64,000 nt of DNA from assembly GCA_964475945.1 (NCBI GenBank), contig CAYYYF010000005.1:10403-74402 (forward strand), written 5' to 3'. The first letter of the stretch is position 1. Each line of letters begins with the position of its first letter. The notes under the pieces were generated by a model that had not been told where the DNA came from, searched no databases, and saw nothing but the letters and a program-made list of their open reading frames with translations. Below are positions 16,917-26,036 of the stretch, piece after piece. The position numbers and the translations under genes were made by a program. This stretch comes from JBBIQH01 sp964475945 (GTDB taxonomy: Archaea; Thermoproteota; Nitrososphaeria; Nitrososphaerales; Nitrosocaldaceae).

Positions 16917-16960
16917 ATAGCAATTCATCCTAGCCTTTAAAGGCTAGGATGAATTGCTAT
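16917..16960. repeat. Perfect 22-bp-arm palindrome at the 3' end of the CARF-HTH gene
   Basis: The arms 16917-16938 and 16939-16960 are fully complementary, with no loop, centred on CCTTT/AAAGG. It overlaps the stop codon of the regulator gene. It could be a strong intrinsic 3' structure, or an end hairpin of an IS200/IS605-type element, since its core TAGCCTTTAAAGGCTA resembles the cores of the hairpin relics at 17710 and 22696. Confidence 0.7.
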
Positions 16961-17605
16961 GTATTTATAATCAACAACTTACCAAGTGTGGTAAGTTTAA
17001 CAGATACCTTATTCCTATCACCCTTCTCCACATCCAATAACCCAAGTTCTACTAATCCTTTAGAATCCTTTGATCCCATTATATGATAACTAAGCAAGGA
17101 CTTTCCGTATCCAGTAAGCTGTTCAAGTTGCTCAAGGCTCTCTATGGAACCACCATACTCATCTATGGCCCTCAGTATCTTTATTTTACTCTCAGATACT
17201 ATCTCACTATAACTGAGCTTAAGCACTGGTAGAAATATAGGCATACCAGCCTCGTCTATAGTAAAAGCCTTGATACCATTAACAAATGCAGCAGAGAGTG
17301 CAGCACAGCCTATAAGCTTATCACCACAACTTATATTCATGAGTATCTGCTGAAATTCCTTACCTTCCTTGCTTACTATCTCTCCTATCCTTTCTATCAT
17401 ATCTCTTATAGCATTCTCTCTTTTAATAATGGTTATAGTAACATGTACACCTAAGAATGATGAGATCTTCCTTACAAATACTTCAGTACTCTGCTTATGA
17501 GTCATAGCAGACAAGTATCAGTCTATGCATAGGGAAGTTCCTTATACCTGCTATTATAGTTCCTTCTTCACCAATACCAAACGTTGCTATATGTAATGTC
17601 TTCAT
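16957..17605 (-). pseudogene. CARF-HTH regulator (Csa3/DUF6293-like) with a frameshift
   Basis: Starting at an ATG at 17605, the minus strand reads MKTLHIATFGIGEEGTIIAG and on to HRLILVCYDS, then hits TAA. One frame over it continues HKQSTEVFVRKISSFLGVHV, through LMNISCGDKLIGCAALSAAF (the CARF-type nucleotide-binding core) to a C-terminal winged HTH (about the last 75 residues, LEQLTGYGKSLLSYHIMG). The intact gene would be about 215 codons and belongs to the archaeal CARF plus HTH regulators, which sense cyclic oligoadenylate or related ligands. One base is extra (or two missing) near 17500-17515. No CRISPR array or cas gene is in the window. Confidence 0.75.
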
Positions 17606-17709
17606 CTGGGATATATTAATTATATTAATATAATTTGGTAATAAGGTTAACCTTTAATGGTTCTAATTATTATTTAACCATTTAAACTTAGATGTTCCTA
17701 TGCGTTAAC

Positions 17710-17743
17710 GTAAGTCATCTAGCCTTGAAAGACGAGGTTTCTT
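17710..17743 (-). mobile_element. IS200/IS605-type end hairpin relic (diverged copy C)
   Basis: On the minus strand this reads AAGAAACCTCGTCTTTCAAG followed by GC and a TGACTTAC end. It aligns with copies A (4855) and B (22696): same AAGAAA-CCTC lead, CTTTCAAGGC core and a degenerate form of GTAGCTCAC. It lies about 105 bp upstream of the broken CARF-HTH gene, inside a 545-bp stretch that otherwise has no intact gene. Confidence 0.4.
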
Positions 17744-17783
17744 GGTTCATAGATCTATAAAACAAGATGATGTGCCATGAACC

Positions 17784-17915
17784 TTATATTTCTAATACTA
17801 GCATTATATATCTGCTATAGAACTTGGCTTGTTCTTCAGATACAAACAATTTCCCATTATTGCCATTACCAAATCTCAGATCATATCTTAATAGATTATT
17901 TAACGCATCTTTATT
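17784..17915 (-). pseudogene. Short remnant coding stretch of unknown family
   Basis: An open minus-strand frame of about 43 codons with no start codon, reading KDALNNLLRYDLRFGNGNNG and ending FYSRYIMLVLEI. It looks protein-like but is bounded by stops upstream. I do not recognise the family. The rest of 17606-18150 holds the hairpin relic and AT-rich sequence with nothing else I can name. Confidence 0.25.
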
Positions 17916-18150
17916 TTATTCACGCATCATTTATCTACTATCAATGATTATTGTGCAGTATTGTATTACCTGCCTTAGTATAATCTCATCATCCATTAGA
18001 GCAGGAAGGCATTGTATATAGGGAACTTATAAGGTTGTTAGATTATACTAGGTATATGAGGTTGGTAAACCAAGGAGACTGTATTGTGAGATAAAGTTGT
18101 CTGCAGTAAAGAAATGGTAATAATCGAATCTTAAATAGAATCAATCAGGT

Positions 18151-19320
18151 ATGGATAGTATGAATAAAACCATACGGTTTATATTTATAATGGGTATAGT
18201 TAGCCTCTTTGCTGATGTAACATATGAAGGGGGAAGAAGCGTAACTGGACCATATCTACTTATCCTTGGGGCTACAGCTACTGTAGTAGGCATAGTTGCA
18301 GGGTTAAGCGAACTCTTGGGTTACTGCTTGCGCCTATTTACTGGCTATATATCTGATGTTACACGGAAGTATTGGTCTATAACCATAGTAGGCTATTGCA
18401 CAAGTCTACTTGCAATACCTCTGCTTGCATTTGCTAATACTTGGAGTATAGCAGTATTGCTTATAATAGCAGAGAGGATCGGTAAAGCAGTACGCACTCC
18501 TGCAAGGGATACCATACTAGCATACGCAACATCAAGTATAGGAAGAGGATGGGGCTTCGGTATACACGAGGCTATGGATCAGATAGGCGCAGTATCTGGT
18601 CCCCTTCTAGTAGCATCTATTCTTTACATTAATCTATCATATACACACGCATTCAGTATTCTATTCGTACCAGCGTTAATTGCACTAAGCATGCTACTCC
18701 CTGCAAGGATGCTATACAGGGATATACATAAACTTGATTCAGATAGTAATGATTTGATAATAAAAAGAAAGAGTGCTCTTCCACGCATATTCTGGATTTA
18801 CATAGCATTTGCATCTTTAAGCATGTTAGGATATGCTCATTTCCAACTCATCTCATACCATCTTAAATCAGCATCTATCATGCAAGATACTCAAATACCC
18901 ATAGCATTTGCTATTGCTATGGGTATAGATGCTCTAGCAGCGTTGCTGGTTGGGCGCTTATTTGATAGGGCGGGTTTTATTACACTTGCTATAATACCTA
19001 TCCTAAGCATACCTATAGCACCATTGGTCTTCTCTCTGCATTATGATCTAGCATTAATAGGCATCATCTTATGGGGTGCTGTAATGGGTATGCAAGAGAC
19101 TATAATGCGGGCATCAATAGCAGAGATAGTAGTAGATAAGAAAGGTTCTGCGTATGGTATATTCAATAGTATGTATGGTATATCATGGTTTATAGGGAGC
19201 ATTATTATGGGTATGCTTTATGATATATCAGTAGCAAGTCTTGTTACCTTCTCTATCATTGTTGAGGTATTGACATTACCTTTACTCTTTACTATGATAA
19301 GATACTTAAGGAAACCATAA
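18151..19320 (+). CDS. Major facilitator superfamily transporter
   Basis: A 389-residue protein with about twelve membrane helices and a central basic loop (about residues 190-210). The signature GYISDVTRKYW (loop 2-3) and GRLFDRAGF (loop 8-9) are MFS motif-A-type sequences, and ERIGKAVRTPARDTILAYA is typical of the multidrug/metabolite-exporter branch. Substrate unknown. It looks intact, in contrast to most genes between 16.7 and 26 kb. The ABC-2 permease gene follows by about 30 bp on the same strand. Confidence 0.8.
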   Translation: MDSMNKTIRFIFIMGIVSLFADVTYEGGRSVTGPYLLILGATATVVGIVAGLSELLGYCLRLFTGYISDVTRKYWSITIVGYCTSLLAIPLLAFANTWSIAVLLIIAERIGKAVRTPARDTILAYATSSIGRGWGFGIHEAMDQIGAVSGPLLVASILYINLSYTHAFSILFVPALIALSMLLPARMLYRDIHKLDSDSNDLIIKRKSALPRIFWIYIAFASLSMLGYAHFQLISYHLKSASIMQDTQIPIAFAIAMGIDALAALLVGRLFDRAGFITLAIIPILSIPIAPLVFSLHYDLALIGIILWGAVMGMQETIMRASIAEIVVDKKGSAYGIFNSMYGISWFIGSIIMGMLYDISVASLVTFSIIVEVLTLPLLFTMIRYLRKP

Positions 19321-19348
19321 AATTAAAATTTTTGTTATATATATTATT

Positions 19349-20620
19349 TTGAAAGATGAAAGTAATCTATCTAGGGCACTGCTCTTAGATTGGCTCAGGA
19401 GCAAGACAGGCGTATTCTTTACCATACTATTCCCTGTAATGATGATGAGTATAATGAGTGCAGTATTCAATACAAACAGGGTATCAGATCTTTACATACA
19501 GAATCTAGATGTATATTATGATGATAGCAGTAACTACAAGCCTACACAACTCTCAGCAGCATTCATAGATGCATTAAGGGCAAGTAATGCATTTAACATA
19601 AAGCAGATAGATCCTAGTATAGATGCATTAGGCTATGCATTAAGGTTAGCAGATGAGGGTAAGAGTGCAAGGCTACTTATCATACCAAGAGGCTTTGATG
19701 AGCATGTAAGAGAAGGCATATTCTATACAAGAATTAATCTGATGATATCTACATTTGATACCTTCCTCAATGATTATAGATCATACATACCAGATAATGC
19801 CAAGCAAGGTATAGAGAGAGGCAAGGAGGAGTTTAGGAAGATATTTGAGTCTAACAATGATAATAATAGTAATGATATTGATAAGGGAATATTGCTAATC
19901 TTGGATAAGGGCGATAGAGATTATGAACAGATCAAAGGCATAATATATAATGTAATGAGCAACTTCCAGCAGAAGGCTTTAGGTATCCAAGATATAATTA
20001 CGCTAGAGGTAAAGGATGCTAGAGGCTATAATTTAGCAGATTACTATCTCGCATCTGTGCTTGCTGCATGGGTAATGGTCAATGGTCTGGTTGGTGTAAG
20101 CTCTATAGTAACAGACTTCAAGAGGAGGGGGTTACTTAAGAGGTTCATGAGTACCCCATTAACAAGGCTTGAATGGATAGTATCTAACATGCTTACCCAG
20201 ACCATGCTTGCAGTCATCCTTGCTATGGTTATGATAATAGTAGCATACTTTGCATTCCATGCAAGTATACCAAGCGTAGCAAGTATAATTATACTTATTG
20301 CAGGCGCATTCTGCTTTACAGGATTGGGTATGCTTATTGCAGGCGCATTAAAGGACGTAGAGGCAGTATCTGGTGCAAGTAATGCACTAGCATTCCCGAT
20401 GATGTTTCTCTCAGGTGCATTCTGGCCATTGGAGATGATGCCAGATTACATGCAGAGTATAGCAAAGTTCCTACCTCTAACATACTTTATACAGGCATTA
20501 AAGGTAAGCATGGTTGCAGATGCTCCTAGCATAGTATTCTATAACTCATTGATGCTTATCATACTTACAGTAGTCTTTGTAGCATTGGGCTCTTGCCTTA
20601 CCAGATGGAAGCAAAGTTAG
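19349..20620 (+). CDS. ABC-2 type transporter permease
   Basis: A 423-residue ABC-2 permease with one N-terminal membrane helix, a large external domain (about residues 45-230) and a C-terminal block of five or six helices. GLVGVSSIVTDFKRRGLLKR, FMSTPLTRLEWI and MMFLSGAFWPLEMMP are classic ABC-2 positions. It fits the YhgE/drug-efflux or lipid-export type. The start is TTG. No ATP-binding subunit is adjacent, so the partner ATPase must be elsewhere. Confidence 0.8.
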   Translation: MKDESNLSRALLLDWLRSKTGVFFTILFPVMMMSIMSAVFNTNRVSDLYIQNLDVYYDDSSNYKPTQLSAAFIDALRASNAFNIKQIDPSIDALGYALRLADEGKSARLLIIPRGFDEHVREGIFYTRINLMISTFDTFLNDYRSYIPDNAKQGIERGKEEFRKIFESNNDNNSNDIDKGILLILDKGDRDYEQIKGIIYNVMSNFQQKALGIQDIITLEVKDARGYNLADYYLASVLAAWVMVNGLVGVSSIVTDFKRRGLLKRFMSTPLTRLEWIVSNMLTQTMLAVILAMVMIIVAYFAFHASIPSVASIIILIAGAFCFTGLGMLIAGALKDVEAVSGASNALAFPMMFLSGAFWPLEMMPDYMQSIAKFLPLTYFIQALKVSMVADAPSIVFYNSLMLIILTVVFVALGSCLTRWKQS

Positions 20621-20656
20621 CATTGGCACTAACCACTATCATTTAATATTACAGAT

Positions 20657-21241
20657 ATGTATAGCATTGTAATGCGTGTAGTTGTAGCAATCAGTGGGAG
20701 CTCTGGAGTAATATATGGTATAAGGTTGCTTGAGGTATTGAAGGAGAAGAAGATTGAGACGCATTTAATAGTAAGCAAGTGGGCTGAGGAGTGCATAAAG
20801 CTTGAGACGGATAAGGGTTTAGAGTATGTTTACTCATTAGCAAGCAGTGTTTACAGCAATGAGGATCTAGCAGCAAAGCCATCTAGCGGGTCATTCAAGT
20901 TCGATGCCATGAGCATAATACCTTGTAGTATGAAGACCCTAGCAAGTATAGCACTAGGCTTGGATGATACCTTGATATCTAGAGCAGCATTGGTAACTAT
21001 GAAGGAGGGTAGGAAGCTTATACTAGTGCCTAGAGAGACCCCATTAACAGCAATACATCTAGAGTATATGCTTAAGCTTGCTAGGCTTAATGTTGTTATA
21101 TTACCAGCGATGCCAGGGTTCTATCATAGGCCAAGGGGTATAGACGACCTTATTAATCATATAGTAGGTAAAGTTCTTGATCAACTCGGTGTAGAACATA
21201 CTATATTCAAGCGCTGGGAGGGTAGAGAGGATCACAGTTAG
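20657..21241 (+). CDS. ubiX: Flavin prenyltransferase UbiX
   Basis: A 194-residue UbiX/Pad1-type protein (start may be the second Met at 20672, MRVVVAISGSSGVIYGIRLL). FMN-binding SGSSG and the SIIPCSMKTLASIALGLDD and LVPRETPLTAIHLEYMLKLA motifs are present, as is the PAMPGFYHRP signature. It joins a dimethylallyl group to FMN to make the prenylated flavin used by UbiD decarboxylases, for example in quinone biosynthesis. No ubiD is next to it; a UbiA-type prenyltransferase is at 51.9 kb. Confidence 0.9.
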   Translation: MYSIVMRVVVAISGSSGVIYGIRLLEVLKEKKIETHLIVSKWAEECIKLETDKGLEYVYSLASSVYSNEDLAAKPSSGSFKFDAMSIIPCSMKTLASIALGLDDTLISRAALVTMKEGRKLILVPRETPLTAIHLEYMLKLARLNVVILPAMPGFYHRPRGIDDLINHIVGKVLDQLGVEHTIFKRWEGREDHS

Positions 21242-21263
21242 AATGATCTTTGCACAAACTATC

Positions 21264-21488
21264 TTATTCCATATCCTTGCTATTATTATCCTTGGCAAGT
21301 CTCCTAGCAACCTTGATCGCAAATCCCATCGATACAAAGTAGGTAACTATGCTTACAACTATGGAGATCATTAGGTTATTGTTTGTTACAATCCATGCTA
21401 TTAGGAAAGAGATAACTGCTGGTACTCCTATAACAAGTGCCACTATGCTACCCTTTACATATATATCTAGACGTGATATCTTACCCAT
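21264..21488 (-). CDS. Small two-TM membrane protein
   Basis: A 74-residue protein with two hydrophobic helices (about residues 13-34 and 38-58) and a basic, charged C-terminus (KVARRLAKDNNSKDME). No family recognised. It is tail-to-tail with ubiX, and about 60 bp after the end of the next minus-strand gene, with which it may be cotranscribed. Confidence 0.4.
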   Translation of the reverse strand: MGKISRLDIYVKGSIVALVIGVPAVISFLIAWIVTNNNLMISIVVSIVTYFVSMGFAIKVARRLAKDNNSKDME

Positions 21489-21548
21489 ATATAGACACTC
21501 CTACCTACATTGTATTACTAGGGTTGTTCTCTATATACTTATTACATA

Positions 21549-21929
21549 CTAGAAGAGGCCGTACTTGGATGACATTAGATCCGCTTTCAAGGTTAACTTT
21601 ATATCACAACCTACCTGCTTGAGCCTAGCTGTTAACCAGTTTATGAACTTGTGCTCTAGACTCTTGCCTTTTATACGTAAGAAATCGTTACCGAGTAGGT
21701 TAACCAATTTAACTAGTAAGTCCTTGTTAACATATAGAGTAAAGAAGTACCAACCCATAACCTGATCAGGCTCGCTTATAGTAAATGAGTCATACACATG
21801 TACCATAGCCTCAACCTTACGCATTGCATTAACCAGTATCTCATGATCCTTATTATAGTTAAGGGTTGCTGCTTCAATCTCTACAACATCGAGGCTGCTA
21901 TCTATACTGTTATCTATATCCTCATTCAT
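21549..21929 (-). CDS. Hypothetical soluble protein
   Basis: A 126-residue protein. The N-terminus is acidic (MNEDIDNSIDSSLDVVEIE), and the rest alternates helix and strand with WYFFTLYVNKDLLVKLVNLL. No motif or family recognised. It is probably the first gene of a two-gene unit with the small membrane protein downstream. The intergenic stretch 21930-22160 shows only AT-rich promoter-like sequence. Confidence 0.4.
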   Translation of the reverse strand: MNEDIDNSIDSSLDVVEIEAATLNYNKDHEILVNAMRKVEAMVHVYDSFTISEPDQVMGWYFFTLYVNKDLLVKLVNLLGNDFLRIKGKSLEHKFINWLTARLKQVGCDIKLTLKADLMSSKYGLF

Positions 21930-22160
21930 ATAATAGAAATTAAGGTTATTCTAATATTTAAATATATATATATACTACTATACCTAAAGAGTTAAACTCT
22001 ACTAATTCTATAATAAAGCCGTGTCTTTCACTGCAAGATAGATCACATTGTTACTATTAAGCATATAAGTATTTAAGGTTGAGAAACTCATAAAGCAGTA
22101 AGTTCGGTATAGGAGTGTTAAGGACTATTAAGGTTAAAACCAGTATATAGATAAGACCTT

Positions 22161-22286
22161 ATGGTTAGTTTTAAGGAAGATGCTGCTAAACAAGGTATTG
22201 AACTTGATAATCTACTTGAAGATATGATTAGAGATACCTTGGTAGAAGTTATGAGGGATGGGAGGGCAGATCATCTATCTGGATAG
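22161..22286 (+). CDS. VapB-like antitoxin
   Basis: A 41-residue frame, MVSFKEDAAKQGIELDNLLE through VEVMRDGRADHLSG, overlapping by 29 bp the start of a broken PIN toxin. Small acidic protein plus PIN toxin is the VapBC arrangement. Reading the frame shows no lesion, so the antitoxin may outlast its toxin. Too short for confident family assignment on sequence alone. Confidence 0.45.
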   Translation: MVSFKEDAAKQGIELDNLLEDMIRDTLVEVMRDGRADHLSG

Positions 22287-22678
22287 TAGTGCTATAGTAA
22301 AAAGGTACATTAAGGAACAAGACAGTGAAATAGTTAGGAATTAATGCCTTAAAGCCTATACTGGGAGTTGAAACTGTCCTATAGTCTATGGAGTGTAGGA
22401 AATACTTGTGTTTGATAGAGCAAGACAAAACCGTAGTTTAGATGAAGAATCATTCAAAATCGTCAGGAATCGTTTTACTTGAGACTAGAAGGATAACAAA
22501 ACTTGGAATAGCGTTAATAGTGCCTGTGAAAACAAGATTACTCATAGAAGCATTTGTTCCCATAAAGCACCATCATATATATGAGGCTGATGCGCTACAA
22601 CTAGCAACTGCTAAGCATATTAACGCTGAAAAACTAGTTATTGAGAAAGTTGGTCTTCAGAGCATCTATCTAGGTTAA
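22258..22678 (+). pseudogene. VapC-type PIN-domain toxin, multiply frameshifted
   Basis: From ATG 22258 the frame reads MGGQIIYLDSSAIVKRYIKE with the first catalytic Asp, then stops at 22344. Further pieces in other frames read SLWSVGN, then VFDRARQNRSLDEESFKIVR, then LLETRRITKLGIALIVPVKT, and the last frame ends IYEADALQLATAKHINAEKL and SIYLG. Together they cover a whole PIN toxin (about 135 codons) with at least three frame changes. The number of lesions makes sequencing error unlikely; this is a decayed ribonuclease toxin. Confidence 0.75.
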
Positions 22679-22695
22679 TATTATAAAGATATAGC

Positions 22696-22730
22696 AAGAA
22701 AACCTTGCCTTTAAAGGCGTGGTAGCTCAC
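22696..22730 (+). mobile_element. IS200/IS605-type end hairpin relic (copy B)
   Basis: A 35-nt element matching copy A at 4855-4889 at 31 of 35 positions. The core GCCTTTAAAGGC is a perfect palindrome flanked by CCTT and GTGG, followed by TAGCTCAC. It begins 17 bp after the end of the broken vapC, so an insertion or excision here may have contributed to its decay. No transposase gene is nearby. Confidence 0.5.
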
Positions 22731-22795
22731 CTGTTAAAGAATAGATTTAACACTTCAAATATAAAATTAAATAATAATAACAACTATAGACTAAT

Positions 22796-23326
22796 ATGTT
22801 ACTCTTATCACCATGGCGCATTATTACATCACTAAGCTATAATTCCAAGAGATCCTTGCTAAGAGCTCTAATAGTAGGTATTATAACCGTACCTACATAC
22901 ATCTTTGTAGTTGTTATTACTACTCCAAATCTTCCTCCCTTATATGCTATTAACACTACCCTTCAACTAAACTCACCTATAATATTTGGTACTACAGCAG
23001 GGATAAGCATACAATCATTTATATCAAGTTACTTGAGGGGTATTGGTTCTTGTAGATTAGAAAGGAAGCAAGGTATAGATATGAATGCAAGTACAGGAGG
23101 CACTGTGTTCAGTTCATTCTTGTCATTCTTCTCTCTTGTACCTGTTGGATGTTGTGGGAGCTGGTTGTTCATACTCTCTCTTCTACCCTCAGTATTTGGT
23201 GGAACATTAGCAGCAGTGATGATTAAATACTCTATACTACTATCCTACATAGGATTATCCATAGTGCTTGTCTTTACATTTCTATCTGTATTAAGATTCT
23301 ATCATGTAAGAAGAGGGAGGGGTTAA
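22796..23326 (+). CDS. Multi-pass membrane protein with conserved-looking CC motif
   Basis: A 176-residue protein with four or five membrane helices. A central loop/helix reads TVFSSFLSFFSLVPVGCCGS, then WLFILSLLPSVFGG. Paired membrane cysteines suggest metal or thiol chemistry, but I do not recognise the family. Its stop codon region abuts the start of the DUF3179 gene (shared base at 23326), so the two were probably cotranslated. It looks intact although its partner is frameshifted. Confidence 0.5.
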   Translation: MLLLSPWRIITSLSYNSKRSLLRALIVGIITVPTYIFVVVITTPNLPPLYAINTTLQLNSPIIFGTTAGISIQSFISSYLRGIGSCRLERKQGIDMNASTGGTVFSSFLSFFSLVPVGCCGSWLFILSLLPSVFGGTLAAVMIKYSILLSYIGLSIVLVFTFLSVLRFYHVRRGRG

Positions 23327-24412
23327 TGATTAATATGAGTAAGAATATAATGATTGTTATTACTGGCATATCTATTGCAATCATTCTTGTACTTCTTATA
23401 AGCATAGTAAATAACGTACCTGAACCCTATCCTAGTATTGAAGAGGCGACTAAATCTCAACCAGTAGTGCCATTGGATGAGATAGTTAGTGGAGGAGTGC
23501 CTAAGGATGGTATACCATCTATAGATAGACCAGCATTAGTTTCAATAGAAGAAGCAGATAGATTCTTGCAGGGTTCAGATATCGTTATAGGCCTTAACAT
23601 AGATGACGATGTAAGGGCTTATCCTTTAAAGATACTTGTATGGCATGAAATAGTTAATGATAATGTAGGTAGCACTCCTGTAGCAATAACCTACTGTCCT
23701 TTATGCTTTACAGTCCAAGTATTCAATAGGGTTGTAGGTGAGCAGCTACTGGAATTTGGTGTCTCTGGGCTATTATACAACAGTAATCTCATAATGTATG
23801 ATAGAACTACTGAGTCACTCTGGAGTCAAGCATTAGGCACTGGAATAACAGGCAAGCATTCTGGAATAGAGCTAGAGAGGATACCATTTGATCTAGCGTA
23901 TTGGAGTAATTGGAGAGATTTGTATCCTAATAGTAAGGTATTATCCATAAACACTGGATTTGGTAGACCATATGATGTAGATCCTTACGGAGATTACTAT
24001 ACGAGCCCAAACATATACTTCCCTATATCCCATCGTGATGCTAGGCTTGGGGTAAAGGAGATAGTTATAGGTATAGAGCATAACAGAGTATACAAAGCAT
24101 ATAGGTTAAGTGATATAGAGAGGATGAAGGTAATAAATGATAATATAAATGGGAAGCAAATAGTACTATTCTCACCATATCCATTTATGGTAAGGGTATT
24201 TGATGCTTCATTAGATAATAGCAGAGTTTCATTATGATAAAGATGATAATAAGATGATAGATAAGCAGACAGGTAGCAGATGGAATATGGACGGTGTTGC
24301 TATAGATGGCGATATGAAGGGTAGATCTCTTACACGCTTACCAGTAGAGGTAGGATTCTGGTTTACATGGTCAACATTCCATCCAGATACTGAGTTGTTT
24401 GTTCCACCTTGA
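23326..24412 (+). pseudogene. DUF3179 family protein with C-terminal frameshift
   Basis: The main frame (303 codons) has an N-terminal membrane anchor, then the DUF3179 pattern: PALVSIEEADRFLQGSDIVI, YPLKILVWHEIVND, and AITYCPLCFTVQVFNR with its CPLC pair. It stops after DASLDNSRVSL. One frame over, from about 24236 to TGA at 24412, the missing end is readable: DKQTGSRWNMDGVAIDG, FHPDTELFVPP. An extra base (or two missing) near 24230 breaks the gene. Enzymatic role of the family is unknown; the CxxC suggests redox or metal binding. Confidence 0.75.
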
Positions 24413-24477
24413 TCATTTATCTGTAACCATGCATTATTCTTAGAATAACTAATCCGAAGTATCTAGACTTATCAACC

Positions 24478-25905
24478 GTGAAGGTTAACATATATTTATT
24501 GAACATGCTAATTATTCGCATCTTAAATTATAAGATAGGTAAGATTGGAGTTTCTCTAGGTATAATACTATTCTTAGTAACTTTATACTCACCGTTAGAT
24601 CTTGATTACCCAGCCAAACTAGTATTAGCAACTGCTATATTAATGGTTGCTTATGGGTAACAGAGGCATTACCCATCTATGTAATTGCTTTATTACCACT
24701 TGTGATATTTCCCTTTGCTGGTTCAGAGTTATCAGATACACTAACTGGATATGCTGATAGGATAATCTTCTTGTTCTTAGGAGGATTCATGCTAGCACTA
24801 GCGATAGAGAAGAATATGCTTCATAAACGATTTGCTTTACATATACTAAGGATAGTTGGAGCAGATCAGAAGCATCTAATTGGTGCATTCATGATAGCTA
24901 CTGCATCGTTAAGTGCTTGGATCAGTAATACAGCAACTACCATGTTGATGCTTCCTATAGCCTTATCAATAATATCACAGGTAAGCAATAGAAGATTTGC
25001 TACTTGCATATTATTATCTATAGCATACTCTGCAAGTTTAAGTGGATTAGCAACACTTATAGGCACTCCTCCTAATGCTATCCTAGCATCATTAGCAAAA
25101 CAATTACTAGATATAGAGATAAGTTTCGGTAAATGGCTATTAATAGGGTGTGCCAGTAAGTATAATATCACTAATGGTAACATGGTCTTATCTTGTAAAT
25201 ATAGGGGTTAAGGTTGATGCAAAGCCTCTATTTGATAAGTCTATAATTCTAACAGAGTTGAATAGACTAGGTTCTATTAGTAGAGATGAGAAGATTGTAG
25301 CAGTAGTATTTGGAGCAACTGCTATAGCATGGATCACTAGCTTGTTATGGAAGTCTTATGCACAATTCATAGACGATGCTACGATAGCCTTATTTGCCGC
25401 TCTAGTACTCTTTCTTATACCCTCAAGAGAAGGCAGGTTATTAGAATGGAATGATGCAAAGAAGATCCCATGGGGTATTCTACTCTTGATTGGTGGAGGT
25501 TTATGATTAGCATCAGCATTTACAGCAACTGGGCTTGCTCTATGGTTGGCTGATAGGTTGATGTTAACAGATATGCATTATGTAATGATCATAATGCTCG
25601 TAGTAGCAATAACTATATTTACAGGAGAGATCATGAGCAACACTGCATCAGCAGCATTACTAATACCAATAGGAGCAACTATAGCAGGTAATCTTGGTAT
25701 AGATCCTTTGTTATTGATGGTTCCAATAGCATTAGCAACATCATATGGCTTCATGATGCCTGTAGGGACTCCTCCTAATGCAATAATCTTTGCAAGCGGA
25801 TACATATCGATAAAGGATATGGTTAAGGTTGGGCTCCCATTAGATCTGATAGGTATAATAGTTACAACATCTTCAATATTATTGGTGCCAGTTGTGCTAG
25901 GTTAG
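24478..25905 (+). pseudogene. SLC13/DASS-family anion transporter with three lesions
   Basis: Four pieces join into one DASS (divalent anion:Na+ symporter) protein of about 470 codons. Piece one ends ATAILMVAYG; after a frameshift near 24655 it continues VTEALPIYVIALLPLVIFPF. SAWISNTATTMLMLPIALS and GLATLIGTPPNAIL are the first SNT substrate motif region. A second frameshift lies near 25150, and an in-frame TGA at 25504-25506 interrupts LLLIGGGL/LASAF. The last part has the second SNT-type motif (GEIMSNTASAALLIPIGATI) and MPVGTPPNAIIFASGY. Clearly non-functional unless all three are errors. Confidence 0.85.
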
Positions 25906-26036
25906 TATACGATAGTAACGGAGAACCTTGAAATATAATAGAACCTACAAATTTCATACGTTTATCCTTGAATATTAAATTAAATCTTGAACTATTCGAG
26001 ATACAATATATATGAATTAGATCTTTATTCTGCTTA

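Noticed and set aside
19349..20620. Frameshift suspicion in the ABC-2 permease because it lies in the decayed region
   Set aside because: The reading frame covers all expected helices and conserved positions, so it appears intact.
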